From Micrasema longulum (taxonomy: Eukaryota > Arthropoda > Insecta > Trichoptera > Brachycentridae), in NCBI GenBank assembly GCA_022494885.1, contig JAGVSM010003803.1, positions 115,461-179,460 on the forward strand: 64,000 bases of DNA, written 5' to 3'. Shown here piece after piece: positions 10,704 to 20,836 of this stretch. The position numbers and the translations under genes are program-made. The notes under the pieces are model-generated. The model did no database searches. It was given only the letters and a program-made list of their open reading frames with translations, and was not told where the DNA came from. Position 1 is the stretch's first letter. Every line of letters starts with the position of its first letter.

Positions 10704-13700
10704 CTGAAAAAAATAAACATTTATTTATTTTTTGACAAAATATACCTACATCACATTACTGTTCTCTTTTAAAGAACTATATACCAAATATACCTAGATC
10801 ACATTATTATTCTCTATTAAAGAAAGTACACCTACATCACAGTATTGTCCTCTTTTAAAGAAAATAATATACCTAAATCACATTATTGTTCTCTTGTAAA
10901 GAAACTATACCCACATCACACTATTGTTCTCTTTTAATGAAAATATACCTACATCTGATATTGTTACATTTTAATGAAAATCATGCAACATTTTTAGTCA
11001 AAGATAAAGGCTGGGTTACATTTTTATGTCGTGTTGTGGACCGGAGTGTTGAGACCAGTGTAATTCCTATTGTATAAAATACATATAAGTGGTACACGCC
11101 AGATAACTCTCCAATACACCGATCCACAACACATGATAATTTATATCAGGGTTATCCCTGCTTTAATGCATTCACAGATTTAGAAAACTGATGATACTGA
11201 TGATATATTCAAAACAAATTTATAAAGTACTTTAAATACAAAACCGGTATTTCTTATGTATCTACTCTCACTGCCTCCACCTTCCATTGAATCATTTCTC
11301 TACAATACCGCAGAGTGTGTGCGGACCAACTACTGCTTTACAAAATTGTGACAGGAATGGTTGACTGTACAGAGCTGCTTGGTTTAATAACAATACATGT
11401 GCCAGCCAGGATTTGTAGACGGTACCATCTGTTTCATGTACCAATAAGTAAAACATCGTATGTTAAAAATGCTTTTTTTCGTAGGACTTTTTCAATGTAC
11501 AATACAAAATTTAAAAATATAGATTACACAAACATCACTCTGTCAGATTTAAAATTTACACTAAAAATGTATTATGTAACTTAGTAGACATTATAATAAT
11601 AAATATGTACATCTCCCCTCCCCTCCTTATCCTCTCTTCAAGCATTTTTGTCCTTATCCCGCCCAATTTACAGTAACTTAATGTTCTTAAAATAAATATA
11701 AAAAAATCTTTGATTATTGAGTACATGAAAATAATATATTATATGTATAAATTGTATGCATTTATTTGATATGTAATATATTTTCTTTACTAACTTTGTA
11801 TACTATGTGGAAATCTGTTATTAGTTCTGAGTTTATACACTATATTTGTTTGTTTACTAAAAATATGTATGTAGAACTGTTGATTTCCCAAATAAAATAA
11901 AATAAAATAAAATAAATAAATAAAATGAAACGGAATGGAATTGTATTTTAAAAATCAATATGGATATTGTGGAGAAATGTTTTCTTACATAATTTTTAAA
12001 ATAAAATTGTTAAAAAATGTGTCTATACAAAAACGCGACAGTTTGGTCTTGACAATTGTGACCGATTCGTGACCTATTAGAGGCGTATATTTTTATGCTA
12101 CTTATTAGTAGTATATTAAGTGCTCTTGTATGGTGTGAAGTGTTGGACACTGAGGGAATCTGAAAAGAAAAAAATCGAAGCATTCGAAATGTGGGGTTGG
12201 CGGCAAATGCTGCGGATTCCGTGGACAGCTAGACGTACGAATGCATCTATTTTCCAGCAACTTGACGTAGAAAAAAAACTTACATCCATCAGTTCGGTAG
12301 TCAGATGGCAGAAGGGACCATCTGTAATTTTCAAAAATGTTCGGGAGAGCTGAAATACGTCTCAATTTCAAGACTTTAATTCACAAACTAAAATATTTTA
12401 GTGTTGCTTTTCAATAATAAAAAACTGAAATATTTTATTTTATTATTTTTTAATTTAAATTTTCCGTTTTTTTACAATAAACATAATAATAAAACAGAGT
12501 ATTAAAAAATTAAGCATAATTACATTTCAACGTAATTCATATTAATAGAAAAATAGTAAATAAAAAATCCCACAAAGGCATGGCCTGTTTGGTGGGTATA
12601 CAAGAAAATGTTAATGAATTTTAGCTCCTATAATAAATAATGGACAGTAATAATATTTTTGTATAACATAAGAAAGAAAAAATTCAATATTCTGTAAAAG
12701 ATAATTTGGTATTATTTTTTTTTAGTAATTAAAAAGGAAATAAAAAATAATAAAAAAATCACAAAAATATTCGTTATTATTAAAGGGCAACAAGATAAAT
12801 CATAGAAAAAAAGAGTTCATATCTTTAGTTTGAATCCAGGAACGTGCATGTTTTTTAAAAGAAGGAAATTTTGAAAGTTTGGAATCAAAAAAAATATTAT
12901 CAGTAAAAAGAGAATTTAAAATTTTTGGGCCTATAAAATATACATGTCTCTGTGCGAGCCTCGTTTTACAATGTGGTATTTCTAACACACGATTCCTTCT
13001 TTGACTTGCTCTATTTGAATAACTTGTAAATAAATGTTGGTTCTCAAATACACATTTTAAACATCGGAAACAATATATTTGTCTTAAATCTAAAAGTTTA
13101 GCTTCTTGGAACAATTGGAAAGAGGGAAAAGTGCGATTTTTGTGAAGCATTATTTTTAATTAAAATTTTTGAACAGTTTCTAATGGTTTAATATGATAGT
13201 CGTAAGTTCCCTCCATCCAATATTAATTAAAACTTTTGAAAACTTAAACATAGACAAAAATACAGATAATCCCTTCTGCCATCTGACTACCGAGTTATCC
13301 TGCAGTTTTTAAGACATATTTCCAGGGGGAATTTTGATAGTTCGGATAAAACCATTCTCCTGGAAAGTGTCAAAGGGACAAGGTCGCGTGGACGTCAACT
13401 GACAAGATGGAGCGGCACAGTCACTAACTTATCAGAATCATCACAGATGAATGCCTATAGAAGAGCACAAGACCGTTCCAGATGGAGGGAGACTGTCCAC
13501 AGACGAGCCATGCCTGGAGTCAGGCGTAATCACCATCCTCGTACATTAGGCGCGGATTGAAGAGAAAGAGTAGCATATTAGTAGTACATTTTTTTTTATT
13601 TTACTTGACATTATTTTAAAGGACGATCTATGAAGTATGCACGTAAATATTTCATAATAAACAAAAAAGTACAAAAATAAAGATAAAAATCACAATACAA

Positions 13701-16700
13701 TAATAAATGTGAATTGTCTTTGAAATGTTTAAATAGCGTTGATAATAAACTATAGAATAACTATTCTTATAACTATAACCGGTTTCATTTCAATAAAAAT
13801 TATACATACATTATGTAAATGATACTTTTCATTTGTTTTAACAAAATAAAAAATAAATATATATACGTTACATAAATGATATATGTTTTTTTTTTCTATT
13901 GCAATCTACTTTTATATGTTTTTAATGTTATTTCTGTAACTTTCCAAAAAAGAGACTAGCTTTTGTGCTTGGAAGGTGACTTACACTATTTTAGTTACTT
14001 AGAAATCTGAAGCTATATAATTTTATTCGAAATTATATATTTTTTTAAATCATACGAAATAAAAAGAAAAAGAAAAAGATAAAATAAAAATGGTTGCGAT
14101 ATTTTCAATTTTAAAAAAATATTATGAGCACTTAATGCATTTTTTTAAAGACAACATGTTGAAATATGCTTCCTTTACAAGTTTCTGATCAGAATAACAA
14201 ATGAAATCATGTATTATAGTTTTGTCGTTATAATTTACGTATTTGGCTTTATGTGAACCAGCGGAAATCGAACGCACGACGCTAGTTTTACAATTTATTA
14301 CGTGTCTAACCAATTGTGGTACAGTGTCTGGGAAAGATGTCTCCTTAGAACCTAGAATCTCAAATTTGATAGGCAAACTGCCCACCGCTACACTACGAGG
14401 CGGACAAATCAACCTGCTATTTTCTTTTTCATGATTTTTGCCTGAGATTCGGCACTTGGACACGGAAAATATTTACGATATTGAATAAAATACTCACTCC
14501 ACTTGCAGGGTTGAACCATGTTCCAGGGAAGCAGTTTAGGAGGGTGGGGGCTGGCCCAGTGCACTGGTAGAATGTGGCGCAGTTGTCTGGATTGGGAAGA
14601 TGCACAGCACCACCGTCCGGCTGCGGCTCGGGGCAATCCGGAACGCTCAGGGCGGAACAAAACATCATGAACGTGACGAGAAACACCATGAAACCTGGGA
14701 AATGAGAGAAAAAGATTATCATTGCATTATTTGCCATTTTTAATTATAAAATAAAAAATCATTAAAAAAAATTAAAAATAATGCATCTTAAACTCTAAAA
14801 GGTCAAGAGTCCTGTGTTGAGTTGGGATACAAAAAAATAAAATTAGAAGCCTACGTATTATTTCAGATTTCGGAGATCAAGTTTAGTCCAACGATGTTTT
14901 GAGTATGTCCAAATCTTTGCAGACTGGCTGAATTTCCTCTCTAGGGAGTTATTTAGATCTAAATTTGTTGCAACAGAGGGAAAATATTATAATAAGTATT
15001 AATAGGGCTTATGGCCTTCATGGGCTGGTTTAAGTGGCCACTTTACACACTGTAACATTCACCATTCTGCCCATGTTTAAACATCCACATTTCTTAAACT
15101 CATCCATCTGCTGACTTTGTGAAGTAAAAGAGCTGAAACCTTTATCATGCGGGTAAGATTCATCCGGCTGAACCATTTCGCATAAAAAAACCATTTTTAT
15201 ATTTGCGGGTATTAGAAGCAAACTTCCATTGAAGGAGTTACTGAAATATTCGCGAAAAACTTTGGAAAGAGAATTGCGAGATTTGTAATTATGCTTCACT
15301 TACTCAATGGAGAATGCTGAGTTAGCGGTATCAAGTAGTATAATTGAAATCTGTTTTTGTAAGATTTAAAGACGGTTTTGTATTTCGCTGTTATTCAGGT
15401 AGGTAGGTTTTTATGTATAGTTTATTTTGGCATCATTAACTTTACTAATTTCCCATTTTTGGTGGAGATTTCACAGTTTACTTCTAACATAATCACTTCT
15501 TCTTTTACCAGTTAGTTTGATCAACAATGTTGTGAATATGTTTAAATGTTTGTAGATCCAAGTAATCCAATATCCAAGCGTCTGTGTATTACCTTCTCAA
15601 AAATGTTTTCTCTTTCTGTTGCAATACTATATTCATAGAATTAAGAATAGTCCAGAAACCGCATACGCACATCAAACAGAAGGCGACTTAACTACTCATA
15701 AATTAGTAGGTTTACGTTTTGACACATTAGTTTCTTTGTAGACGTCGCTCAGTACGCAATTCCTGATTTGAATTCAACTATGCCGTGTTGTGACCTTTAA
15801 AAGTGTAGAAATACTGCAAGGATCTTAAAGAAACAGGATGCAATCACATTTCATGTGTAATTAGCAAATGAATGTGTTTATAACAAATGCATTACTTAAA
15901 ATTGAATTATTTTTCCATCTGTCAGACTGTCGAAGAAACAAAATGAAAATTTCGTAAGTGTTGCCAGGGTAGATTTTTTTACCCTACTTTGCTCATTCAA
16001 TAAAAGAACTAATAAAAATTAGACTTCGGATTAAACAACGCCTTGGTTGAGATTTCAACGATATTATCCTTAAAACATCAAATATTATTTAGCACGATAT
16101 AAAAATATCCGTTTTGTGTCAAATAAAATTTGTTTTATATTTTAAGTTCAAACGTCATAAATTCAATTACTCTTATTAAATGACTCTTTATTTATCTAAT
16201 CTGTTGTGTCAATCAATGTTTCCGCGTGCAAAATAAAATTTTAGAGAAATTAACAGATTGATATTTTTTTTACCTTACATTTGTGTTATGATTATTTTTT
16301 TTTCCCATCAAGCAACATAACCCGGCGACTTAACGTATGTGCGCGGCGAAAGTGTGTCTAAGTGGGGGAATTTTTGGACACAGTCCGACGTATTCAAATA
16401 TGATTCTGCGCTCCTTCTGGACTATTCTTAATTCTATGACTATATTATTGTTTTATTTAAATGTTGGGTTTTTCTGACGTAGATAAGCAGTGTTTATGAT
16501 AATTAATTTCATAAAGTGCAGACTTATTGTTTTTATAATAATTAACGTTACGCAGAATTTCGTTTCAATCGTTCATTTCGAGGGTTTTCTGAAATTGTTA
16601 AAATGTTAACGTACATATTATTTAAATCATTAGGTTTTCTTGGTAAGTCATTTCAATACGCAACAATGGTGTTTAAAAATTAAAAATTCATTAATGAAAT

Positions 16701-19700
16701 AATTTGCGATAATTTTTCTATGGATGTAAAATTTCAATATTTGTTCCAATAATTCATTTTGTGTTTTATTAATCATTCATACTTTTTTCATAGTTGTTAT
16801 TTTGATCGACGACTAATAAGTATTTTATATTTGAAATATTACAACGATAAAATATTAAGTAGTACAATTAATTAACATTAAAAGAAAGACAGAAACAAAA
16901 ACAAATATTATTAAATTGACAGGCGTCGGCGTCGTGGCGCAGTTGGTTAGACGGCCGACTGTGAAACTGGCGTCGCGGGTTTGATTCCCGCCAATTGTAA
17001 AAAAAATCCATGAAAGATATTCTTCTCAATTGGTCTGGGTGTTGTGGTGAATTTTTCACAACATCCTTCCATATCCCCCCTTTTCCACTCGCTGACAAGC
17101 CTCTAAAATAGAGGCTTAGTGGGTAATTCCTTTTTAAAAAAAATTGAAAAATTGAAAAAGAAGACAATTAATATAATTATCATCATCGTTCCTTTCCGCA
17201 CCTAATGGTGCATATGCATTGGTACACCAATCGCAGCGTATCTTTATCATTTTTTTGTTACATGAAGGAAAGATGATCAGTCTTATGCTTCAGGTACCAG
17301 TCCTGGTACTATGAAATATTCAAGTGTGAAAACACCCATTTAAATAAATATTTCACATCAACCATGTCGGGATTCGAACCAGAGACCTTTTGCATGGTAG
17401 GCTAACGCATTGACCATTACACCACGAGGCCGACAAATAATATAATAGATCCAATTTAAAAATAAATTATTTAAAAAATCGCAAACAAACCATCACGCCG
17501 TTTCCCCATTGGGGTAAGTAGAGAGGATAGAACGCCAAATATGGCGTTAATTACTCTGTCTTTGAATATAGACATCGTTTCCTCTACACGCACGCATGCC
17601 TATAGGGAAATATCAAATACTACAAATACCGATAAAAATATATGAATTGGATTAAGAATGATTAATTGTTTTCAAAATCAATATGGATATTGTGGAGAAA
17701 TGTTTTCATACATAAATGAAAAAATAAATTTTTAAAAAATACGTTGCTAGAAAAACGCGACGTGTTTGACCTTGGTTGTTGTGACGTTTAAATTCGTGAT
17801 AATGTTCAAAACGAATTTTAATGGCCAGGTACAAATAAACATGAATCGTGACGTATTAGGGGCGTGGCCAATGGAAATACCGTTTTTGCGAGAATTCAAA
17901 GTTACAAATTTATTCCATATTTTTTATTCTATTAATAATTAACAAAAAAACATGGGCTGGACGGTCTTTCATAGACCTTTATTTAAAAGTTATATTTCCC
18001 TATTATTTCGACTTTTCACATATCCATCTTTAAAAAAAAAAATTGTAAAAAATAACAAAACTCAATAATTAATCCAACAGTAAAATTAAGTAATAAATTA
18101 AATAAAAAATTATAAAATTTGCATAATGTGAAATAAAGAGGGATTTTTTTTTGTAATAAAATACGAATAAATAAATCACCATAAAAAGTTAAATTTAAAA
18201 AGTAAAAATGGCAAAAATTTTTAATTTCAAAAACGAATTGTAAAAATATTCTAAAAAGCATCAAAACAAAGTTACTAATATTAACTTTGGGTTTTGAAAT
18301 GAATATAAAAAAAGACATTTAAATAAAAATAATTTAAACTACAAATTTTATCACTGTTAATTTGATTTTATTACTCTGTACGTATTGTAATTAATTTATA
18401 CTTTTCATAGGTCTCTGTGGAAAATGACTAAATATTTTACATTTTAATTTGCAAGTATTTTTTATATGCATTTCATGTTAAATTGTTTTTTGTATTAATG
18501 AGATTTTTAAAAACACCGTGAAATTAAGAAATGAGAAGAAAAAAAAAGTCACACAGTAATGCTTACACCCAACCCGGCCGTGCACACATATTTTGAAACA
18601 TTTAATGTACTTGGAAAATTGCAAAATTTATTGCTAATTAATGTTAAGCAAACATCAGCCCAGATCTTACTTCTCCCACTTCTTGATTATGCAGATGTAT
18701 GTTATCCAGATGCTAATTCCATTCATGATTTCAGTCAAAAACTTAGGTATTATCATTCATGAGTATTTAGGGTGGTACGATCAGGTTAACGAAGTTAGTC
18801 GTAAACTTTATAGCAGTTTGCACTCACTGAAAAGATTACGAAATTTCTTGCCAATTAATTGCTAAGCAAACATAATTTCAGAGCTGAGTTCTTCCACTTC
18901 TTGATTATGCAGATGTATGTTATCCAGATACTCTGAATTGCTTGATAAGTTGGAACGATGGCAGAATGTTTCTGTACGTTATATTTTTTATCTTCGCAAA
19001 TTCAACCACATACCCGAATCCCGCATGCAAAATCATTGGCTCAGTATCAGGCATAGAAAAAGCATTCACATTCTATCACTTCTTTACAATATTTTAAATA
19101 ATGCCACTTTGCCTGTTGAGAGCCTTCGATCTGAGAGAACTCTTTCAACCTCTATCACAACATGGACTATCTCTTCGTTTTAGTAACCAGAAAACCCTTT
19201 TAATTACCTTTAACTGCTCTTATTTTCTTGCCTTTTCTTTCACAGTTGTAGCTGCTCGATTGTGCAACAATCTACCCACAAATGTTAGAGACTTCCCTTC
19301 TTGATTTACATTTAAATCAAGATTAAAATTTCACTATCTGATATCTCCTTTCTTCATAGCATAGTGTTAATATTTATTTTTTTGTTGATTTTTGTTTTAA
19401 ATTTTGTATAAAATTTTATGATTCAGTATAATTCCTTAGAATATGTCCAGTACTTGTAATTTTCTCAAACAAAACGGTTTGTACCTACCGGTAGGAAGAA
19501 ATTGCTTTAAGGCAATATGCCCGCCCTTATATGTATACAATATATTGTATATGTATATAAAGTGTTAAATTAATCAATAAAATAAACATTTACCCCTATG
19601 CATATTTATTTAATTATTGATCTGTAGATAAAATTTTAAGGTATTTAAAATATTAATGAAAAAAAGTTACTTACCTTTCATTGTGAAGCGTTTAAGAAAT

Positions 19701-19732
19701 CTTCTAATTTGCTAAGATGGAGAACAGTATCT
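10650..19732 (-). CDS. Small secreted chitin-binding (CBM14 / peritrophin-A) protein, three exons
   Basis: Joining 19681-19675, 14694-14498 and 10703-10650 gives an 85-codon frame ending in TAG. Seen: signal peptide MKGFMVFLVTFMMFCSALS (1-19), then one domain with six cysteines at residues 23, 41, 47, 57, 70 and 81, spaced x17-x5-x9-x12-x10, with conserved FYQC, FPGTWFNP and VCDWP. This is the peritrophin-A / CBM14 pattern (C-x13-20-C-x5-6-C-x9-19-C-x10-14-C-x4-14-C). Family knowledge: such proteins bind chitin in peritrophic matrix or cuticle. A single domain in 85 residues is a minimal peritrophin-1-like form. Introns of about 5.0 and 3.8 kb are filled with mobile elements. The tissue of action is not shown by the sequence. 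Confidence 0.92.
10735..10985. repeat. Minisatellite in intron 2 of the CBM14 gene
   Basis: About six imperfect units of 40-50 bp, each with the pattern 'tacctacatcacattattgttctcttttaaagaaa'. It begins about 30 nt upstream of the exon 3 acceptor. Confidence 0.8.
11300..11935 (+). mobile_element. LINE 3' end with coding tail, 3' UTR and A-rich tail
   Basis: The frame at 11315-11584 reads DQLLLYKIVTGMVDCTELLG, then RRYHLFHVPISKTSYVKNAF and RRTFSMYNTKF, the C-terminal end of a CR1/Jockey-like protein (compare RQHRLFHIPIYR at about 47430, minus). A 3' UTR follows, ending in (AAAAT)n/(AAAT)n at 11890-11930. Confidence 0.75.
11937..12100 (+). repeat. Dispersed repeat F
   Basis: Shares TCAATATGGATATTGTGGAG and 'aaaacgcgaca.tttg.ccttg' through 'gtgacctattagaggcg' with 17650-17880 and, in part, 61590-61680. 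No coding potential seen. Confidence 0.5.
12108..12294 (+). mobile_element. RTE-like LINE, left part
   Basis: Reads LLYGVKCWTLRESEKKKIEA, then FEMWGWRQMLRIPWTARRTN and ASIFQQLDVEKKLTSIS, the RT C-terminal region. It is interrupted by an inverted-repeat element and resumes at 13297. Confidence 0.8.
12295..13292. mobile_element. Inverted-repeat DNA element (23-bp perfect TIR, AGTT duplication)
   Basis: 12295-12317 and 13270-13292 are perfect inverted copies of a 23-bp repeat starting CGGTAGTCAGATGGC. The flanking AGTT at 12291-12294 and 13293-13296 is a 4-bp target duplication. Most of the interior (about 12430-13245) is a LINE fragment, so the original element was small and non-autonomous. 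One end of a related copy is at 23109-23205. Confidence 0.75.
12430..13245 (-). mobile_element. LINE fragment (family shared with 57594-58660)
   Basis: The minus frame 13150-12800 reads MLHKNRTFPSFQLFQEAKLL, DLRQIYCFRCLKCVFENQHL and RHVYFIGPKILNSLFTDNIF, a LINE RT C-terminal region, followed by a 3' UTR that matches the copy at 57594-58140 block for block. It is nested inside the inverted-repeat element. Confidence 0.8.
13297..13565 (+). mobile_element. RTE-like LINE, right part (C-terminal end)
   Basis: Reads VILQFLRHISRGNFDSSDKT, then GTRSRGRQLTRWSGTVT and YRRAQDRSRWRETVHRR to a stop at 13557. It continues the fragment at 12108-12294. Confidence 0.8.
13566..14235. other. AT-rich intron DNA without recognised feature
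   Basis: Part of intron 2 of the CBM14 gene. No domain, tRNA-like box or terminal repeat was seen. Confidence 0.35.
14236..14412 (-). mobile_element. Dimeric tRNA-like SINE
   Basis: On the minus strand two tRNA-like modules lie head to tail. The first has CCTCGTAGTGTAGCGGTGGG and AGATTCTAGGTTCTAAGG. The second has CACAATTGGTTAGACACG (A box) and GTGCGTTCGATTTCCGC (B box). Opposite-strand open frames over this interval are incidental. Confidence 0.6.
14498..14694 (-). CDS. CBM14 gene exon 2
   Basis: 197 nt between acceptor CATTTCCCAG and donor GTGAGTA. Two bases complete Gly3, then residues 4-68: the hydrophobic signal peptide, VPDCPEPQPDGG, four of the six domain cysteines, and FPGTWFNPASG. 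An apparent in-frame ATG upstream (14737) lies in the intron and would read through the acceptor, so it is not used. Confidence 0.92.
14890..15190 (-). repeat. R1 repeat copy
   Basis: Contains TGAGTATGTCCAAATC, CTCTCTAGGGAGTTATT, 'gtggccactttacacactg', CATTCACCATTCTGCCCATG and 'aagtaaaagagctgaaaccttt'. On the minus strand this block stays open and reads [20 protein letters not shown]; a similar frame is open in the copy at 41.8 kb. Confidence 0.65.
15515..15633. repeat. R1 repeat fragment, target of the hAT-like insertion
   Basis: Contains CAACAATGTTGTGAATATGT, 'gtttgtagatcca' and TTCTCTTTCTGTTGCAATAC. It is cut at the ACTATATT target duplication. Confidence 0.5.
15634..16438 (+). mobile_element. 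hAT-like non-autonomous transposon, copy 1 (intron 1 of CBM14 gene)
   Basis: 805 bp bounded by a perfect 24-bp terminal inverted repeat starting CATAGAATTAAGAATAGTCC and flanked by an exact 8-bp target duplication ACTATATT (15626-15633 and 16439-16446). An 8-bp duplication fits hAT (or P) superfamily elements. No transposase frame is present. Copy 2 is at 20837-21638 in opposite orientation. Confidence 0.9.
16922..17160 (+). mobile_element. tRNA-headed SINE, family C
   Basis: GTCGTGGCGCAGTTGGTTAG (A box) and CGCGGGTTTGATTCCCGCC (B box), then a body with 'tctgggtgttgtggtgaatttttcacaac' and 'gcctctaaaatagaggctt' (a short hairpin) and an A-rich tail. Confidence 0.85.
17181..17435 (-). mobile_element. 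tRNA-headed SINE, family A
   Basis: On the minus strand: TCGGCCTCGTGGTGTAATGG head, GGTTCGAATCCCGACATGG-like B box (here TTCGAATCCCGACATGG), then 'gaaatatttatttaaa', 'ggtaccagtcc'-type and 'caatgcatatgcaccattaggtgcgg' tail. Five near-complete copies exist in the window. Confidence 0.85.
17478..17600 (-). mobile_element. 3' end of the 26-kb LINE family
   Basis: CAAACAAACCATCACGCCGT, 'gagaggatagaacgcc' and 'ctctgtctttg' match the 3' ends at 27870-27905, 28108 and 46385. Confidence 0.65.
17650..17880 (+). repeat. Dispersed repeat F
   Basis: Longest copy: TCAATATGGATATTGTGGAG, 'acgcgacgtgtttgaccttgg', and CGTGACGTATTAGGGGCGTG. Function unknown. Confidence 0.5.
17881..18556. other. AT-rich intron DNA
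   Basis: Very A/T-rich. The minus frame at 18318-18016 is a low-complexity Phe/Ile/Lys/Asn string and is not treated as a gene. Confidence 0.35.
18557..19585 (+). mobile_element. CR1-like LINE fragment with internal rearrangement
   Basis: Broken frames read [85 protein letters not shown] and VVAARLCNNLPTNVRDF, the thumb and C-terminus of a CR1-like RT. The stretch with TATGCAGATGTATGTTATCC occurs twice (about 18690 and 18908) around the LGIII segment. It ends with a 3' UTR matched at 39787-39905. Confidence 0.75.
19675..19732 (-). CDS. CBM14 gene exon 1 (5' UTR and first seven coding bases)
   Basis: From the inferred cap site at 19732, about 51 nt of UTR precede ATGAAAG and donor GTAAGT. 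Only Met, Lys and the first base of Gly3 are coded here. The rest of the signal peptide is in exon 2. A tiny first coding exon is common in insect cuticle and peritrophin genes. Confidence 0.85.
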
Positions 19733-19735
19733 GAT
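19727..19735 (-). promoter_or_regulatory. Initiator-like element (cap site) of the CBM14 gene
   Basis: ATCAGATAC on the minus strand, close to the arthropod initiator TCAGT, placed correctly relative to the TATA box. The start at 19732 is inferred. Confidence 0.55.
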
Positions 19736-19756
19736 GCAGATGTTGTTTTACAGAAG

Positions 19757-19766
19757 TTTTTATATA
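19757..19766 (-). promoter_or_regulatory. TATA box of the CBM14 gene
   Basis: TATATAAAAA on the minus strand, with its TATAAAAA part starting 32 nt before the A of an initiator-like TCAGAT (A at 19732). Spacing and both motifs fit an arthropod TATA/Inr core promoter, and the ATG follows about 50 nt later. Confidence 0.7.
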
Positions 19767-20022
19767 TGTAGTTGTCCATAAAATATCTTCTGATTACTGA
19801 TAGCTAAAGTAAACTAAGTCTTTTTAAAATGATAACTTTAACAACAGGATATGAACAGAAATAACAAGATAAGATAGTTGTCAATTTTCCATCGAAAACA
19901 TGACTTATTTATGACTTTACACTGAAAATAATTATTTGCGTTGTAACAATAATATTTATTTAGATCAGTCTTAAATATGAAAATGAATTGCAGTTTTTAG
20001 TAATAAATTAGAATCAACATAT

Positions 20023-20335
20023 AACAACAGAGATGGAGAATATTTTGGAGAAGGGAATGTGGAAGTTCAGGCATTTACAGAACTTATGACTTGTGATTGG
20101 CTGGTTTAATAAAAATAATGATAATAATAATAATGAACAATATTTTCAGTATGTCCAAATGTTTGTAAACAGGCTGAGTTTCCCTCCCTAGGTTTCTAGA
20201 TTTACCTATAAAAATCTAATTTATTGCAACAGAGGGAGAAAATATTTTTTTAGAAGGGAATATGAAAGCCTAGGCATTTACAGGGCTTACAATCTATCAT
20301 TGGCTGAATTAAGTGGCCATTTTAATAATAGTAAT
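20023..20335 (-). repeat. R1 repeat, two partial copies
   Basis: Two successive pieces carry ACAACAGAGATGGAGAATAT / 'gcaacagagggagaaaatat', 'gcatttacag' and 'attggctg.tttaa' blocks, with the CTCCCTAGG block between. Confidence 0.6.
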
Positions 20336-20690
20336 ATATATATTTGAATAATTTATACAGCGCCATTTTTGTGAAAATCACCTCAAGGGCGCTGTACAAT
20401 TAATAAATATCCCAGCACGTCTGGCAGCTAAAGAGCGCATGGACGGTAAAAAATCTAGCCTCTATTTACATTTTTTATTTGATATTAAAAAAAATTAAAA
20501 AAATCAAACTTATAAAAAAAGAAGTTAGATTACAACAAGTCTTGCAGCTACTGAGAGCATGGACGGTTGGAACTCTAGACCCCATTTATTGAATTGAGAT
20601 ATTTAACAGTTGATAACATTTAACTATTGAAGCTAGATTACTAATCGTCTTGCAGCTACAAAGTGCATCGTTGCATCAAAAACTAACTTT
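20336..20690 (-). mobile_element. L2-like LINE 3' UTR with degenerate internal repeats
   Basis: CAGCGCCATTTTTGTGAAAA and 'cacctcaagggcgctgtaca' match the 3' UTR of the L2-like LINE at 39335-39787. Then 'cgtcttgcagctac..agagcatggacgg' occurs three times (20420, 20540, 20650); a similar block is at 45970. Confidence 0.5.
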
Positions 20691-20836
20691 CTGTTTTTGG
20701 TGGAGATTTTTAAGTTTGCTTGAAGTACCCTCAAATATGTATTTTTTGATGTGTACATTTATTGTTAATTTCGTAATTTTATATTATTATATATTCATAT
20801 AATATAAGTGTATCTACTCATATGTAGCTTAAGAAC

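Noticed and set aside
14122..14463. 113-codon minus frame
   Set aside because: It overlaps the tRNA-like dimeric SINE and has no domain.
14429..14737. 102-codon uninterrupted frame starting at 14737
   Set aside because: Its first residues come from intron sequence before the acceptor and its last 35 from beyond the GTGAGTA donor; only 14694-14498 is exon.
18016..18318. 100-codon minus frame
   Set aside because: Low-complexity Phe/Ile/Leu/Asn string from AT-rich DNA, without homology that I recognise.
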